In this document: positions 20,104-30,794 of the stretch, piece by piece | Numbering within the stretch: the first letter of the stretch is position 1 | Layout: every line of letters begins with the position of its first letter | Assembly (NCBI RefSeq): GCF_033473495.1 | Contig: NC_088936.1 | Location: forward strand, 4,960,001-5,024,000 | Origin: Cercospora beticola | Taxonomy: Eukaryota > Ascomycota > Dothideomycetes > Mycosphaerellales > Mycosphaerellaceae | Direction of reading: 5' to 3' | Length of the DNA stretch: 64,000 bases | Made by a program: the position numbers and the translations under genes | The notes under the pieces: generated by a model | Told to the model about the DNA's origin: nothing | The model's input: the letters and a program-made list of their open reading frames with translations, nothing else | Databases searched by the model: none

Positions 20104-21980
20104 TTACACGCCATTCGTCATCGCCAAGTCCTCTTCGCTGGCGGGTGCAGTGATGATGCTGAACTGGCCACCAGTAGTAGCCCCGTTCAACAACTTCTCT
20201 CGCACAGCTGTGTTGTCGATCAACTTGGCGACGGGGACATCATCATCCGTTCCTTGACCTGTCTGGTAATTCGCCGAGAAACCCCACGAGTATGCCTGGC
20301 CTTCCTTTGTGATGACGATGTTGTGATCGGAAGCAGCAGATACGTGAACGACTTCTCCTTGGATGGTCGGGATCTTTTGTGGTTGGGCAAGGATTCGCGG
20401 CCGGCCGGAGTCGTCTTTAATTGTCGCCTCTGCTGGGAGCTTAGCGAGGTCGTCTTCTGAGATACCAGTCTGCGCGCCGTCGATACGGCCCCAGATGAGA
20501 CACGCTCCGTCCTCAGTTGCGGCAAGACTGTGGTGGCCTCCGCCTTTGATGCTTGTGACATTCTTGCCCTTGAGTGCGGTGACGACTCGAGGGTTCATGA
20601 TGACTGCATCATCTTGTCCAGCGTTGTCCATGATGCCTGTCTCGCCGAAGTTATTCAAGCCCCATGCGTAGATGTCTCCCGTCTTTGCAATGGCGAAGCT
20701 GTGGTATGCACCAGTCTGAATGGATGTGATGCCCTTCTTGGGGCCCTTGGGCAGTCCGAACTCGCGTGGGAAAAGCGCTTCGGTCTTCGTTCGCTCAACA
20801 ATGCGGCGGCCAAGCTGATTCTGCTGCCCTGAACCCCAAGCAAAGACAGCTCCTTTGGTGTCCATGGCCAGGGCATGGTTGGCTCCAGCCTTGATGCTGG
20901 TGATGTTCTTCAGTCCCGGGATGAGAACGGGGCGTGTAGCGACTTTGACCTCCTGAGTAAAGCCGAAAATGCCGTCGTTGCTGCGGAACGTGCCCCATCC
21001 GTACACCTTGCCATCGTCTGTGAGAACGAATGAGGTCGAGTCGCCGGCTGCCACTTCGACGAAGCGCGTGCCCTCTGCAACCTCTGTTTGCGACCAGTCT
21101 ACCTCACCCGGCAGCGCCTCTTTCGGATTCAGCCCATTGTCATCGCCTTCCTCGGAATCACTGTCTGAACCCGCATCGTCCATGTCTTTGAGTCCGCCAT
21201 CCCAGGTGGTATCTCTGCCGAGTGTGCCTTGATCGTTGACGCCCCATGTCAAGATCTTGTTGTCAGATGTGAGAGCAATGGCGTGCATCCCACCAGCCTC
21301 GATCTGCACAACTCCGACTTTGCTTGCTGATAGTTCTGGGTTCAAACGTGGCCGCTTCACGTCGATGCTCTTCTTTGCTGTGCCCAGGCCCAGCTCACCG
21401 GCTGTTCCCTCGCCAAACACGTAAACATTCAGCTTTTGCGTGGGCGCGTCTTGAAGGATGGGTCCTTTCGTCAGAACCTTGACCTTCTTGGCTGGGGCGG
21501 CGGGAGCATCGTCGTCGGCGGCTTTGCGCTTGCGAGTCGTCTTTGCGGGCGCCTCGGTCTTCTCTTCGGCCTTAGCCTTCTTCGTTGTCGTTGTCTTCTT
21601 TGTGGTAGCTGTAGCGGCATGTAAGTATCCGTGCACATCGATAAAGCACAGCGGTAAGGACTCGAAAAGACGCGTCATGTTTGCTGTTTTGCAGCGCGCA
21701 TTCTCACGCCTTCCATGCTGTCCTCATATACGTGGAGATTGAACTTACTCTTGCCCTTTGTGGCAGTCTTCTTTGTCTCAGCCTCGCTATCTGTCTCGGT
21801 AGCCTTCTGTCCGCGTCGCTTCGCCGTGCCGTTTGTCTTGGCCTTAGCGGCTGCTGTCTTGCCTTTCGTAGCCGGCGCGGGTTTCACGATCTTGGCCTTG
21901 GTGTTGGCCTTTGGTTTGGTGGTCGTCGCGTCTGTGTCTTTGGGCGCGGCGGTGCGTGCGGAGGCGCGTTTCGGAGGCAT
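20104..21980 (-). CDS. RCC1: RCC1-family Ran guanine nucleotide exchange factor
   Basis: Two exons, 21980-21749 and 21608-20104, code for 578 aa with a 140-base phase-1 intron (GTAAGT donor, CTACAG acceptor). The N-terminus, from MPPKRASARTAAPKD, is a long Lys/Ala/Thr-rich nuclear and chromatin-binding tail. Seven RCC1 blades follow, with marks such as YVFGEGTAGELGLG, LTWGVNDQGTLGRD, YGWGTFRSNDGIFG, FAWGSGQQNQLGRR, YAWGLNNFGETG, IWGRIDGAQTG and YSWGFSANYQTGQG. An acidic DSDSEEGDD insert lies between blades 2 and 3. This is the fungal Pim1/Srm1 orthologue, which charges Ran with GTP on chromatin and so drives nuclear transport and spindle assembly. The frame upstream of 21980 has no ATG, which supports this start. 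Confidence 0.93.
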
Positions 21981-23401
21981 CGTGTTTGGCTCTTCGGATG
22001 CGGGCTTTTTCGTCTTGATATACTTGATCTGCGCCACTATTTTACGGTGTCAGTCGTGAATTCCAAAGACAGAGGGAGGTGTGGTGGTTGCGCCGACGAA
22101 CTTTTGATGGGCTGAGGAATGTGAAAGCGCTGCTGCGGCTACGCCACGTGCAATGTTCACTCGGGTCGCGTGTCGAAGATGACGCTATGCGGTTTCTGAA
22201 TATGCGCGCGTCGAAAATCAAAGTGCGCGGATCGTGGTCGCGGTGATTTTGCAGTTGTGTTGATGAATCCAAAAAGTGTCTGTGTGCACAGCTCGCGTCG
22301 AGATGATCACATCCTGGGAGAGCTTCGGAGCTCCGGGAGTGCTTCGGCTGCCTGCATCTACACAACACCAGAAATTCAGGCACCGAAAGCCAGTTCTCCC
22401 TCCACAGACAAAGCAGCCTGCCGTAAATACATCGGCTCTCTGCAGCAACACTGGCCTGCGACTTCAGCCTCGTCTAAGGCCGCGCCTACCAACATGGTGT
22501 CTCATTGTGGCAGTCGAGAGCACACCGAGGATCAGGACTCACTCGGCAGCAAGAGGACACGGATACATCTGTGATGGCGGCAACATGGTCTATGTTCTCC
22601 CTGGCCAGCTCTCAACTCACATACGATTCAGAACTGCCGGTTGTTGATGCGCTGTGAGCTCCCGCCGGTCTCTTACAGTCTGTGGGCAGGCACCGAGAGC
22701 TGAGCTGGTATCGCGCGACCGTTTGCACCAAGAATTCCCGCCATTCTCCCTCGGACGATGTTCAATCGTCACTTAGCTCTTCGTTGGCCTTGTCGATGGA
22801 CGGTGACGATGTCTTCGCACGCAGCATGTCGCCAAGAAATATAGAGACGCAGATCACGGAGGATCTAGCAACGCCGTCGCATTGCACGCATCATGCGCAC
22901 TAAATCGTGCCAGCACAACAACATCGCCACGACGACGGGGAACGATGTCCCTTATATGGGGATGCTATACGAGGAATTCATGCCCCAAACGTATGCTAAT
23001 CACGTTCAGCCTTTGTCCTTGCCCAAGCCGACTTATAGCCTGAAGCCGTGCAATTTGGCTCAGGCACGTCAGGTTGAGGAGGGGTCGTGGGGCTCCATAC
23101 TGATCGACAAGGATGGATAAATTCACCTGCAGGTACCGCAATGCGCAATCGAATTACTCCGCGTAGGAACGCGAACTTCCTCCAATGACCAGACTTTCCT
23201 TCAATATAGACAACCTTTCGGTCCACAAATTGGCCAAAATGCTGCCAGCATACCAAGTCGAACGGCAAAACATGGCATCATCGTGGAACCATAGAACGTA
23301 TGCAATTGTTCCTGCCAAGTGCTAGGCGACGAGTGTTCATGGTATAAGGTAGGAACTAGTTTCAAGGAGTTTCGTTGTGGTAGTCGTCCAAGGTCTCTAC
23401 A
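21981..23401. other. Intergenic, divergent promoter of RCC1 and GH51 genes
   Basis: About 1.4 kb lies between two divergent genes. The frames at 22257-22647 (plus) and 22682-22903 lack domains. I see no gene, tRNA or repeat. Confidence 0.5.
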
Positions 23402-25545
23402 ATGAAGCAAGCATTGGTGGGTGCAGCCTGCATTGCCAGCTGTACAGCTGTGGATATTCGTGTCGCATCCTCTGGCGGAAACCTTACTGGCAAGTTTGGG
23501 CATCCTTATGGTTATGGCTTCCTCCACGAGGTGAGTATGCTTCGCGCTAGGGCCTTTCAATGCTAAGCCAGGCACAGGACATCAATAATTCCGGCGATGG
23601 CGGCATCTACGCAGAATTAATTAGAAACCGAGCGTTCCAGTACAGCCCTGAGTTCCCAGTATCTACTACCGGGTACTTTCCTATCGGCGGCGCTGAGCTG
23701 AGCATCGCCAACTTGAGTGAGCCTCTTTCACAAGCCCTGCCGGCTTCTTTGCAAGTCACAGCTGGCAACGGCAGTGGCCAGGTAGGATTTGAAAATGAAG
23801 GCTATTGGGGTATGGACGTCAGGCAGCAAAGGTACACCGGATCTTTCTGGGTCCGCGGAGGGTACAATGGCTCCTTTATTGCATCTCTGAAGTCAAACTT
23901 GACAGATGATGTTTTCGGATCTGTTGAAGTCGAGTCTCAAGCCACGCCAGACGAATGGGTTGAACACACCTTTGAGCTTGTCCCAGATCGCGATGCTCCG
24001 AACTCCAACAACACATTCTCTCTCACTTTCGATACAGCAGGCGTGGAGGGCGATACGCTGGACTTCAACTTGATCAGCTTGTTCCCGCCAACTTACAAAG
24101 ACAGAAAGAATGGGCTTCGTATTGACATCGCACAAGCCTTGGCGGATATGAACCCACATTTCCTCCGCTTCCCAGGTGGTAACATGCTCGAGGGTCTCAC
24201 GAACGACACATACTGGGACTGGAAAGACACTCTCGGACCATTGAAAGATCGTCCTGGGTTCCAAGGTGTGTGGGATTATCAGCAGACCCACGGCTTGGGC
24301 ATCATGGAATACCTCTACTGGGCCGAAGACATGGGTCTCGAGATAGTCCTTGGTGTCTGGGCTGGTCTTGCGTTAAACGGCGATGTCACTCCTGAAGCTG
24401 ATATCCAGCCTTTCATTGACGACGCCCTCAACGAGATCGAGTTCGTACGAGGCTCGGCCGACACTACCTGGGGCGCCCGCAGAGCAGAACTCGGTCATCC
24501 AGAGCCGTTCGAATTGAACTACGTCGAAATTGGCAACGAAGACTGGCTCGCAGGGTATCCAGGAGGTTGGGACAGCTACCGCCAATACCGCTTTCCACTC
24601 TTCTACAACGCAATCAGAGAGAAGTATCCAGACATCCAAGTCATCTCCTCCGCTGCTACATCCGACCCTGTCTCTGCGCCCGAAGACGCTCTCGATTTCC
24701 CTCCAGATGCCATCGGAGACTATCATCCCTACAGAACCCCCAACGAGCTTGTCGAGGAGTTTGATCGCTTCGACAACGACATCGGCCACATCGTTGGCGA
24801 AGTCGCCGCAACGCACGTCAACGGCGTGACCGAGCCTCGCTGGGAAACTGGTCTGTACTACTACCCATGGTGGCAAGGTGCCGTGGGCGAAGCAGTCTCT
24901 CTCATCGGCTACGAACGCAACTCCGACCGCATTCCAGGAACCTTCTACGCTCCTGTCCTCAAGAACGAAAATCGCTGGCAATGGGCCATCACCCTGATCC
25001 AGTTCGCCGCTGATCCAAGAATGACGACGAAGGCCGTGACGTGGTACTGCTGGTCTCTTTTCGCCCACCATCCTATCACCCACACTCTTCCCGCGCCATC
25101 CAATTCCAGCTTCGGACCTGTCTACTGGGGTGCCGGCAAAGACGAATCCCGCAATGACGCTTTCGTCTGGAAGGGTGCTGTGTACAACACCACGAACAGC
25201 AGCAGCGTGCCTATTTCGGTACACTTTGAAGGTATCACAGAAGGCACATTGGCGAACTTGACGGTTTTGACGAACTCTGGCGAGAATGGATATGCTTACA
25301 ATGATCCTCACACTGGCATCAATGTCGTTGAGACCACAACGTCCATTTTGACAGCTGGCGCGGGAGGTGTTTTCAGCTTTACCTTGCCTGAGCTGAGTGT
25401 TGCGGTTTTGGACACCGATCAGGCCGGTGTTGGGAATGGCGGGAACGGGACTTCGCCTTCGCCGCCGCCAGGATACGGAACTCCTCCAGGGTATGGCAAG
25501 CCACCTGGGTACGGAAAGCGATCATTGAGACGCTTCGCGGCTTGA
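23402..25545 (+). CDS. GH51 alpha-L-arabinofuranosidase with PPGYG tail
   Basis: Exons 23402-23530 and 23578-25545 code for 698 aa, with a 47-base intron (GTGAGT donor, CACAG acceptor). A signal peptide (MKQALVGAACIASCTA) precedes an FGHPYGYGFLHEDINNSGDGG block typical of fungal GH51 enzymes. A carbohydrate-binding-like beta domain follows (about residues 80-220), then the TIM barrel with LRFPGGNMLEG, the acid/base Glu in VEIGNEDW (residue 364) and the nucleophile Glu in GEVAATH (residue 451). The enzyme releases arabinose from arabinoxylan and arabinan outside the cell. The unusual part is the last 35 residues: a Pro/Gly stretch with three PPGYG motifs ending YGKRSLRRFAA, resembling the end of the repeat protein at 4235-6550. 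Confidence 0.93.
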
Positions 25546-26617
25546 GGTGATGGGGAAGCTGCATGAGTAAGTAGATAGCACGTAACATGTCAGCCAGCGC
25601 TGCCACGCAGTTGCTGCATTTCACGGAAGTAATCCAACAAGCAATTTCTTCCTCCTCCCGCATGCTCCGCTGTCAGTCATCTTTCTATGACCACGAGTCC
25701 CACCCTCCTCCCTAGCTGGAACTAGATGTTCATCGAACTTCCGAACCACACCCACGTCTCTCCGAACACTTGGTGTCAATTTCTACACTGCAGCTTGTCG
25801 TCGATCAACGAGGGCTCCACTCGAAATCGAGCTGTTTTGAGACGCGGCGAATGACATTTTGTTTGGTGACTATGGTGTTGGATGACCAAGTATTCGGTGA
25901 CTCAACGTCTCAATCTGTGCTCCGACAAGCCATCGATCTCCAGTGCCCTGGGACGGTTCGGCAACACGTTACGCTACGTTCGAATCAAGGACTTCCCTTC
26001 TGCAGCAGTACTAAGCCGTAATAGCTAAGTAGGGCAATATCAAGATCAAGTTTGTAGACCTACAAGATAAATTCTACGTGCAGGGGAGTGGAGATTCTTC
26101 GGGCAACGAGACGAACAGTACGAAAATCACTTATTTACTCCCACTGAACGGTTGAAATGGACTGTGCGGAGGTCTGAGTAATCGCAGAAGAGCAGAAGTC
26201 CTACGACCTTCTCGATATCAGCTACTGCTTGTGGGAGTCTGTTCTGAAGAAGTCCTTGGTCAAGTTCAGCTTCGAGTTCCCACTACGCAAGTGCCGAACA
26301 GCTCGTTACAGTCAAGTTCGCTCTCATCAGGCGCCTATTACCAGGTAGAGGGCAGCTAGCAGTTGGCTATCGAGAGTGGTCGTATTAGCGGCCAGCCTAA
26401 GCACTCTCGGCATGCTTGAGGTCTTGCAACAGACGCTGATGCCACCGACTGTAACACGGACTGATCGTCCAAGTGAATAGTACGGCAGACTATGAATGGG
26501 GCCTAGAGCAGTGACTGTATGAGATTAGCTTGTTCTCCTTCGTGTTACTCCGACTTCTATCCTTCCTCCTCGATAGATATCGTACTCGACACATACCGAA
26601 CTCGACACCCCCTCATC
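25546..26617. other. Intergenic
   Basis: Over 1 kb separates the arabinofuranosidase from the three-exon secreted gene. Short frames only, without domains or signal peptides. I see no repeat or RNA gene. Confidence 0.5.
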
Positions 26618-26960
26618 ATGCATTTGAACATGTACCTATCCAGTCTTTTCTTTCTCTGGAGCATTAGCGCTACTTCAGTCGCTGCGGCTGGAAAAGGCGT
26701 ACGCATAAAGAGCACAAACAGATGTCAGATCGATTATCCTAACACCTCTTCTTATTAGGGGTGCATCATTGCAGCCGGATACCCCAACGGTGTCTGTCAA
26801 TGCAGTAACCATCCGGGGGGTGCCTATGAGTGTTATGCTGTAAGTCTCACGAACATCTGATTTTTCAAGGTCTGATACAAATGTATTGTAGTCTTCTCCA
26901 TGCTCGACCGACACCTCAGGGTGCTGGTGCTACGAAGACGGTTACGCGCAGTGCTTGTAG
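26618..26960 (+). CDS. Small secreted 8-Cys protein, three exons, orphan
   Basis: Exons 26618-26698, 26759-26839 and 26892-26960 splice into one frame of 76 aa. Introns are 60 and 52 bases, both phase 0, with donors GTACGC and GTAAGT and acceptors TTATTAG and TTGTAG; branch-like CTAAC and CTGATAC elements are present. The N-terminus is a signal peptide (MHLNMYLSSLFFLWSISATSVAAA; an internal ATG five codons in would also work). The mature part is about 50 residues with eight Cys: G-C, V-C-Q-C, E-C, P-C, then S-G-C-W-C and Q-C. It has no clear similarity to the other 8-Cys family here. The fit of three exons to one secreted, evenly Cys-spaced product is strong evidence that the gene is real. 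An effector-like role is inference. Confidence 0.75.
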
Positions 26961-28472
26961 ATTTGCTGGCTGTCGGGAATCGCAGCAGGGGAGCTGGAAC
27001 AATGCGCTTTCGCACTTCGTAGAACGAGCGATACGAGGCTGAGTTTACCAGCAGCGGGTTAGGGCATAGGTTTTGCCCCGGAGATAGCGAAATACCTTAT
27101 TCACTTGGAAGTGGCCCAAACGACTTCCTCCTCACCTCGAATTTTCTGTTTCCAGTCACTTTTCTGTGGCAAAGTCTTGCGACTTTCCTACATCAAAACA
27201 CATTCTCAAATTTCCATACCACACCCTCGTCTCTCCCGGTTCTAAGTGTAAGGTCTCACGCTGCACACTGGCATCTATGAACGATGGCTTGACCCGGGAA
27301 TGAGCACCAGCTGAGGTGTCGAGGCGCGGCCGCGCATGATATTGCGTTTCATGACTATTGTATTTGATCACTAAACCACCGGCCCTGCACTCGGACAGAC
27401 CAGGTGAAGATTGCGAGCAACAGCTGAGGTGTCGAGGCGCGGCCGCGCATGATATTGCGTTTCATGACTATTGTATTTGATCACTAAACCACCGGCCCTG
27501 CACTCGGACAGACCAGGTGAAGATTGCGAGCAACAGCTGAGGTGTCGAAGCGCGGCCGCGCATGATATTGCGTTTCATGACTATTGTATTTGATCACTAA
27601 ACCACCGGCCCTGCACTCGGACAGACCAGGTGAAGATTGCGAGCAACAGCGACGACATACGATACCCTAGCGATTGAGAAATATGTAGCGCTCTCTCTGT
27701 TCGCGAACGGACGAGCGTGTGACGAGATAGACAGACTGTCTGACAGTCCTTGTGTAGGTGCTCGATAGAGATCACCAACGAAACGCAGCGTTTGCGGAAT
27801 ATGCATATCTGCTGGCTGGTCTCGATATCGCAGGTGCGTCCGATTTAGAGTCCAAAGGAACGATGTTCGTTCACTGATCCTGATCGAGAAAACTTTATTT
27901 TCCGCTGCCCTAATCCTGCCCTGTCTCCAAGATACATTTGCAGTAAATTCGTAATCCATGCCAAGGAATCAAGCAACATTGCTGACAGACAAGGGAAGCT
28001 GGACAACAAGGCTTGGGGGCTAATTCGTACAATCGTACGAGGCTGTAGTTCCCAGCGGGTAGGATGTGCTTGCGCGGAGATAGCAAGACGCCTTTCACAC
28101 TGTCATGATTCCTTGACTCTTCTGCCAGCGCCCATCAGAGTACTTCTTGGCCGGACATACAGTAGTTGTTGTTCCGGAGATAATGCGACACCTCCAAGAT
28201 AGGTCAAGTTGTCATAAACCCTTGACTAAGCTTAATCTTGTGGGCTTTGTACCAATGTCCCATTTTGTACATAGGGCTCATGCAGCTCGAAACGGCCGGA
28301 AACTCTCGCGGGAAACCAATCCTTGCATAGTCGTATTGGTCGTAAGGAGATACTGTACTGTAGGTTTGTAGACTCTGAATGGTAAGTGAAGTACAACTCA
28401 GCAATCAGCGGCCGCACTGGATTACCGCTGTTCCGATTCTTCCGCAGCGTTGGGTATGTATCCCTGAGCATA
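26961..28472. other. Gene-poor stretch with tandem repeat
   Basis: Apart from the 113-bp tandem repeat listed separately, this stretch holds only short frames. The minus frames across 27581-27959 run over the repeat and have no domain. It is the 3' flank of the HET-domain gene. Confidence 0.5.
27308..27650. repeat. 113-bp tandem repeat, three copies
   Basis: Three head-to-tail copies start at 27308, 27421 and 27534, followed by a 4-base start of a fourth. Copies 1 and 2 are identical; copy 3 differs by one G-to-A change (GTCGAAGCGC in place of GTCGAGGCGC). The unit contains GCGCGGCCGCGC, a near-palindrome with a NotI site, and CACTCGGACAGACC. Near-perfect identity points to recent amplification. 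Confidence 0.95.
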
Positions 28473-30320
28473 TCACTCATCATCATGAGCCACAGTCAAT
28501 CGAACCTGCCACAAAGCCCTGTTCTCTTTCTTGGACCATGACTGAATGGTAACAGTCACGCTGACTGGTGCTCCATTGGAAGCTCGAGTATTCAAGAGAA
28601 CAAATTGTTGGGTTTCCTTATCCAGATAACATTTGCAGGCCCAATAGGTCCCATATGAATGGACCGGTTCGATTATACCAACAGCGCTCTGATAGCTCTG
28701 GCCCAGCAAGGTAGGGTGCTGAAGGGAGCTCAGGAATTTCTGGTAATTGTTATTGGAAACATGATCGGAGCCACGGAGAGGATTGGTTGAAGACTGTCGG
28801 TCAAGAGATCCGTCCCCTGGAGCTTGCGTGGAGAGCTCGAGATGACTGCCGTCGGATCGGAAGAACGCGATGGAGTCTGCAAAGACAATCACTGGGTGGA
28901 AGTCGTGATCAAATCCGAGGCCCAGCCATTCGGCTTGCAAACGTAGGTGATCGAGGGAGAGAATTGTAATGGGGTAAATTTTCGAGCCAGGGGGCTGGGA
29001 AATGGTGCGATCCTGCTGACGGTATTGGCCAAGGAGAATGTTGACCGGCTGCTGTGAAGAAGGTGAGAGGAGCAAAGGATCGATTCCGAATTCGTAATCA
29101 CGTTCTTGGAGATAGTGCATCTCAGACGGGTAGAGAGCTCTTTGCCGCACATAGACGGGTTTCAGTGCAGGCAAAGCGCCCTCCACTGGTACGCTATGGC
29201 GACCTTGGAAACGCACGCGTCCATATTGTTCACTATTGCCGAGTCGTTGAAGATAGATGCCTTGGGGCTTACCATTGCCATTGACAATGATTCCGCAGCA
29301 TAGAACGGCGATGTAGATATCTAGAGACCATTGTACGAGCGGCATCTTGATCAAGAGTCCTCTGTTGGACAAAGAGAAACCTTGCGAAGGGAAGAAAGTG
29401 TAATAATGATGTTCTCCCTTGCCTTGAAAAGCGTCAAGATCAGGGGCGAGCATGCCAACATAATCACTCTGATCACTCTCCCAGACGAATATAGTCTGGT
29501 CATCGTTCGTTTTGATGATCTCTTCTTGGAGGCGCATGAAAGCTTTCGAGCCCTCACCGTACAGCATTGGCATGTTAACATCGAAAATACCAAGCAGACT
29601 GTAGGCGCGATCTTCGATTCTTGTCGTGCGGCGGCTCGCAGCCCATGACATTCGCATTGCAACTGAGCACTGCTGGAGACTGTAATCCCCACGGAGAACA
29701 TCGCCATCGATTCCCGCCGCTCGCGAAACCCAACACTGCAGGGACTTCTTGTCTCCGAGCAGCTGCCAGTCTTTATCGTAAAAATACACGTGTTTTGGTG
29801 CCAGAAGTTCTTGCAGTGTCCAACCTCTACTAAACCATAGAGACCTCGTAAAGGCGTTGTCAATGAGCTTTACACCACGATCTCTCGCCTTGAGGTGTTT
29901 GCAGTTCTCATGTGTAGCGAGCTCCTCTGAATCGAGCTCAGCTTTCGAGACATCTGTCAAGAATACGTAGCAAACATTCGAGCGGGAGTACCAATGAAAC
30001 ATGGAGTTAATAGCCTCTTGTAACTCCGCAGAACTCCGCTTGTCGATACAGCACGTGTCTATCCAGGCATATTCGAGACCATCTTGAGCCGCTTGTCTGC
30101 GGCAATGCTGGATCTTGCGCCAGCCAGTGCTGGTACGAGAGAAGTTTCCGCTTTGAATGTCATCGAAACTAATTTCTTGCTCATCGTCCGGCGCCCAGGT
30201 ATGTGAGAAAATGGCGTACTGTATACGAGGGAACCCAGTCTTTGGATCGGCCTCGAGATCAATCTCACGGATTGACCTCAGTCGTGGAGTGTCGTTGTCT
30301 TGTGTATCAAGGAGCCACAT
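28473..30320 (-). CDS. HET-domain protein (heterokaryon incompatibility type)
   Basis: Single exon of 615 aa with ATG at 30320. The first 250 residues are a canonical HET domain: MWLLDTQDN, then IQYAIFSHTWAPDDEQEISFDD, the AWIDTCCIDKRSSAELQEAINSMF block, YVFLTDV, RSLWFSRGWTLQELLAP and EDRAYSLLGIFDVNMPMLYGEG with AFMRLQEEI. The remaining 350 residues have no NACHT, WD40 or ankyrin repeats; they are a beta-rich domain found in many HET-E-1-like fungal proteins. HET proteins trigger cell death after fusion of unlike hyphae; this one may instead be a member of the large family with unknown partners. It lies next to a recent tandem repeat in a gene-poor stretch. Confidence 0.93.
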   Translation of the reverse strand: MWLLDTQDNDTPRLRSIREIDLEADPKTGFPRIQYAIFSHTWAPDDEQEISFDDIQSGNFSRTSTGWRKIQHCRRQAAQDGLEYAWIDTCCIDKRSSAELQEAINSMFHWYSRSNVCYVFLTDVSKAELDSEELATHENCKHLKARDRGVKLIDNAFTRSLWFSRGWTLQELLAPKHVYFYDKDWQLLGDKKSLQCWVSRAAGIDGDVLRGDYSLQQCSVAMRMSWAASRRTTRIEDRAYSLLGIFDVNMPMLYGEGSKAFMRLQEEIIKTNDDQTIFVWESDQSDYVGMLAPDLDAFQGKGEHHYYTFFPSQGFSLSNRGLLIKMPLVQWSLDIYIAVLCCGIIVNGNGKPQGIYLQRLGNSEQYGRVRFQGRHSVPVEGALPALKPVYVRQRALYPSEMHYLQERDYEFGIDPLLLSPSSQQPVNILLGQYRQQDRTISQPPGSKIYPITILSLDHLRLQAEWLGLGFDHDFHPVIVFADSIAFFRSDGSHLELSTQAPGDGSLDRQSSTNPLRGSDHVSNNNYQKFLSSLQHPTLLGQSYQSAVGIIEPVHSYGTYWACKCYLDKETQQFVLLNTRASNGAPVSVTVTIQSWSKKENRALWQVRLTVAHDDE

Positions 30321-30794
30321 GACTCAGGTGGCCTGCGGAATCCTCCTGCCTTTGTACTTAGAGCCGTCGTTCAGGATGTCGAGGATCTTCACCGGGCAAC
30401 TCGGCCACACGCCATACCAAACGGCTGGCACCGGGTCTGGGAAGAGGTGGCTTCGATGCTTGAAGGCCTGGTGCAGATGAATTCCGATATGGAGGTGTGC
30501 CATGCGCCCTAATGCAGCTCGCCTCGCTTGCAGCAGATGCTGTGTGCCGCGATCAAGACCGAGCCCACATTACATGCGAAAACTCAACACGCGCTCGTAA
30601 CAGAATCAAGCGATTCACGGCCTTCGGCATTCTGCTGTTGGGCAACGAATTTTCACATGCGAAAGAACTGCACATCAGAGCGAAGGAGGGAGGCAAGCTT
30701 CTGAGACAGAGTGGCACGCTGCCAAGACCATGCCCATCAGGCAAGTACACCTCTCCAACCTCACATCGAACAACACTTTTAGCCAAACATCACC
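30321..30794. promoter_or_regulatory. Divergent promoter region of HET and phosphoesterase genes
   Basis: The HET gene starts at 30320 (minus) and the phosphoesterase at 30795 (plus). Frames across this stretch, including the plus frame from 30497 into the next gene, are not supported. Confidence 0.5.

Noticed and set aside
27308..27650. CRISPR-like array
   Set aside because: The units are contiguous with no spacers and the genome is eukaryotic.
27597..27959. Minus frames over the 113-bp repeat
   Set aside because: 113 is not a multiple of three, so no repeat protein is kept, and there is no domain.
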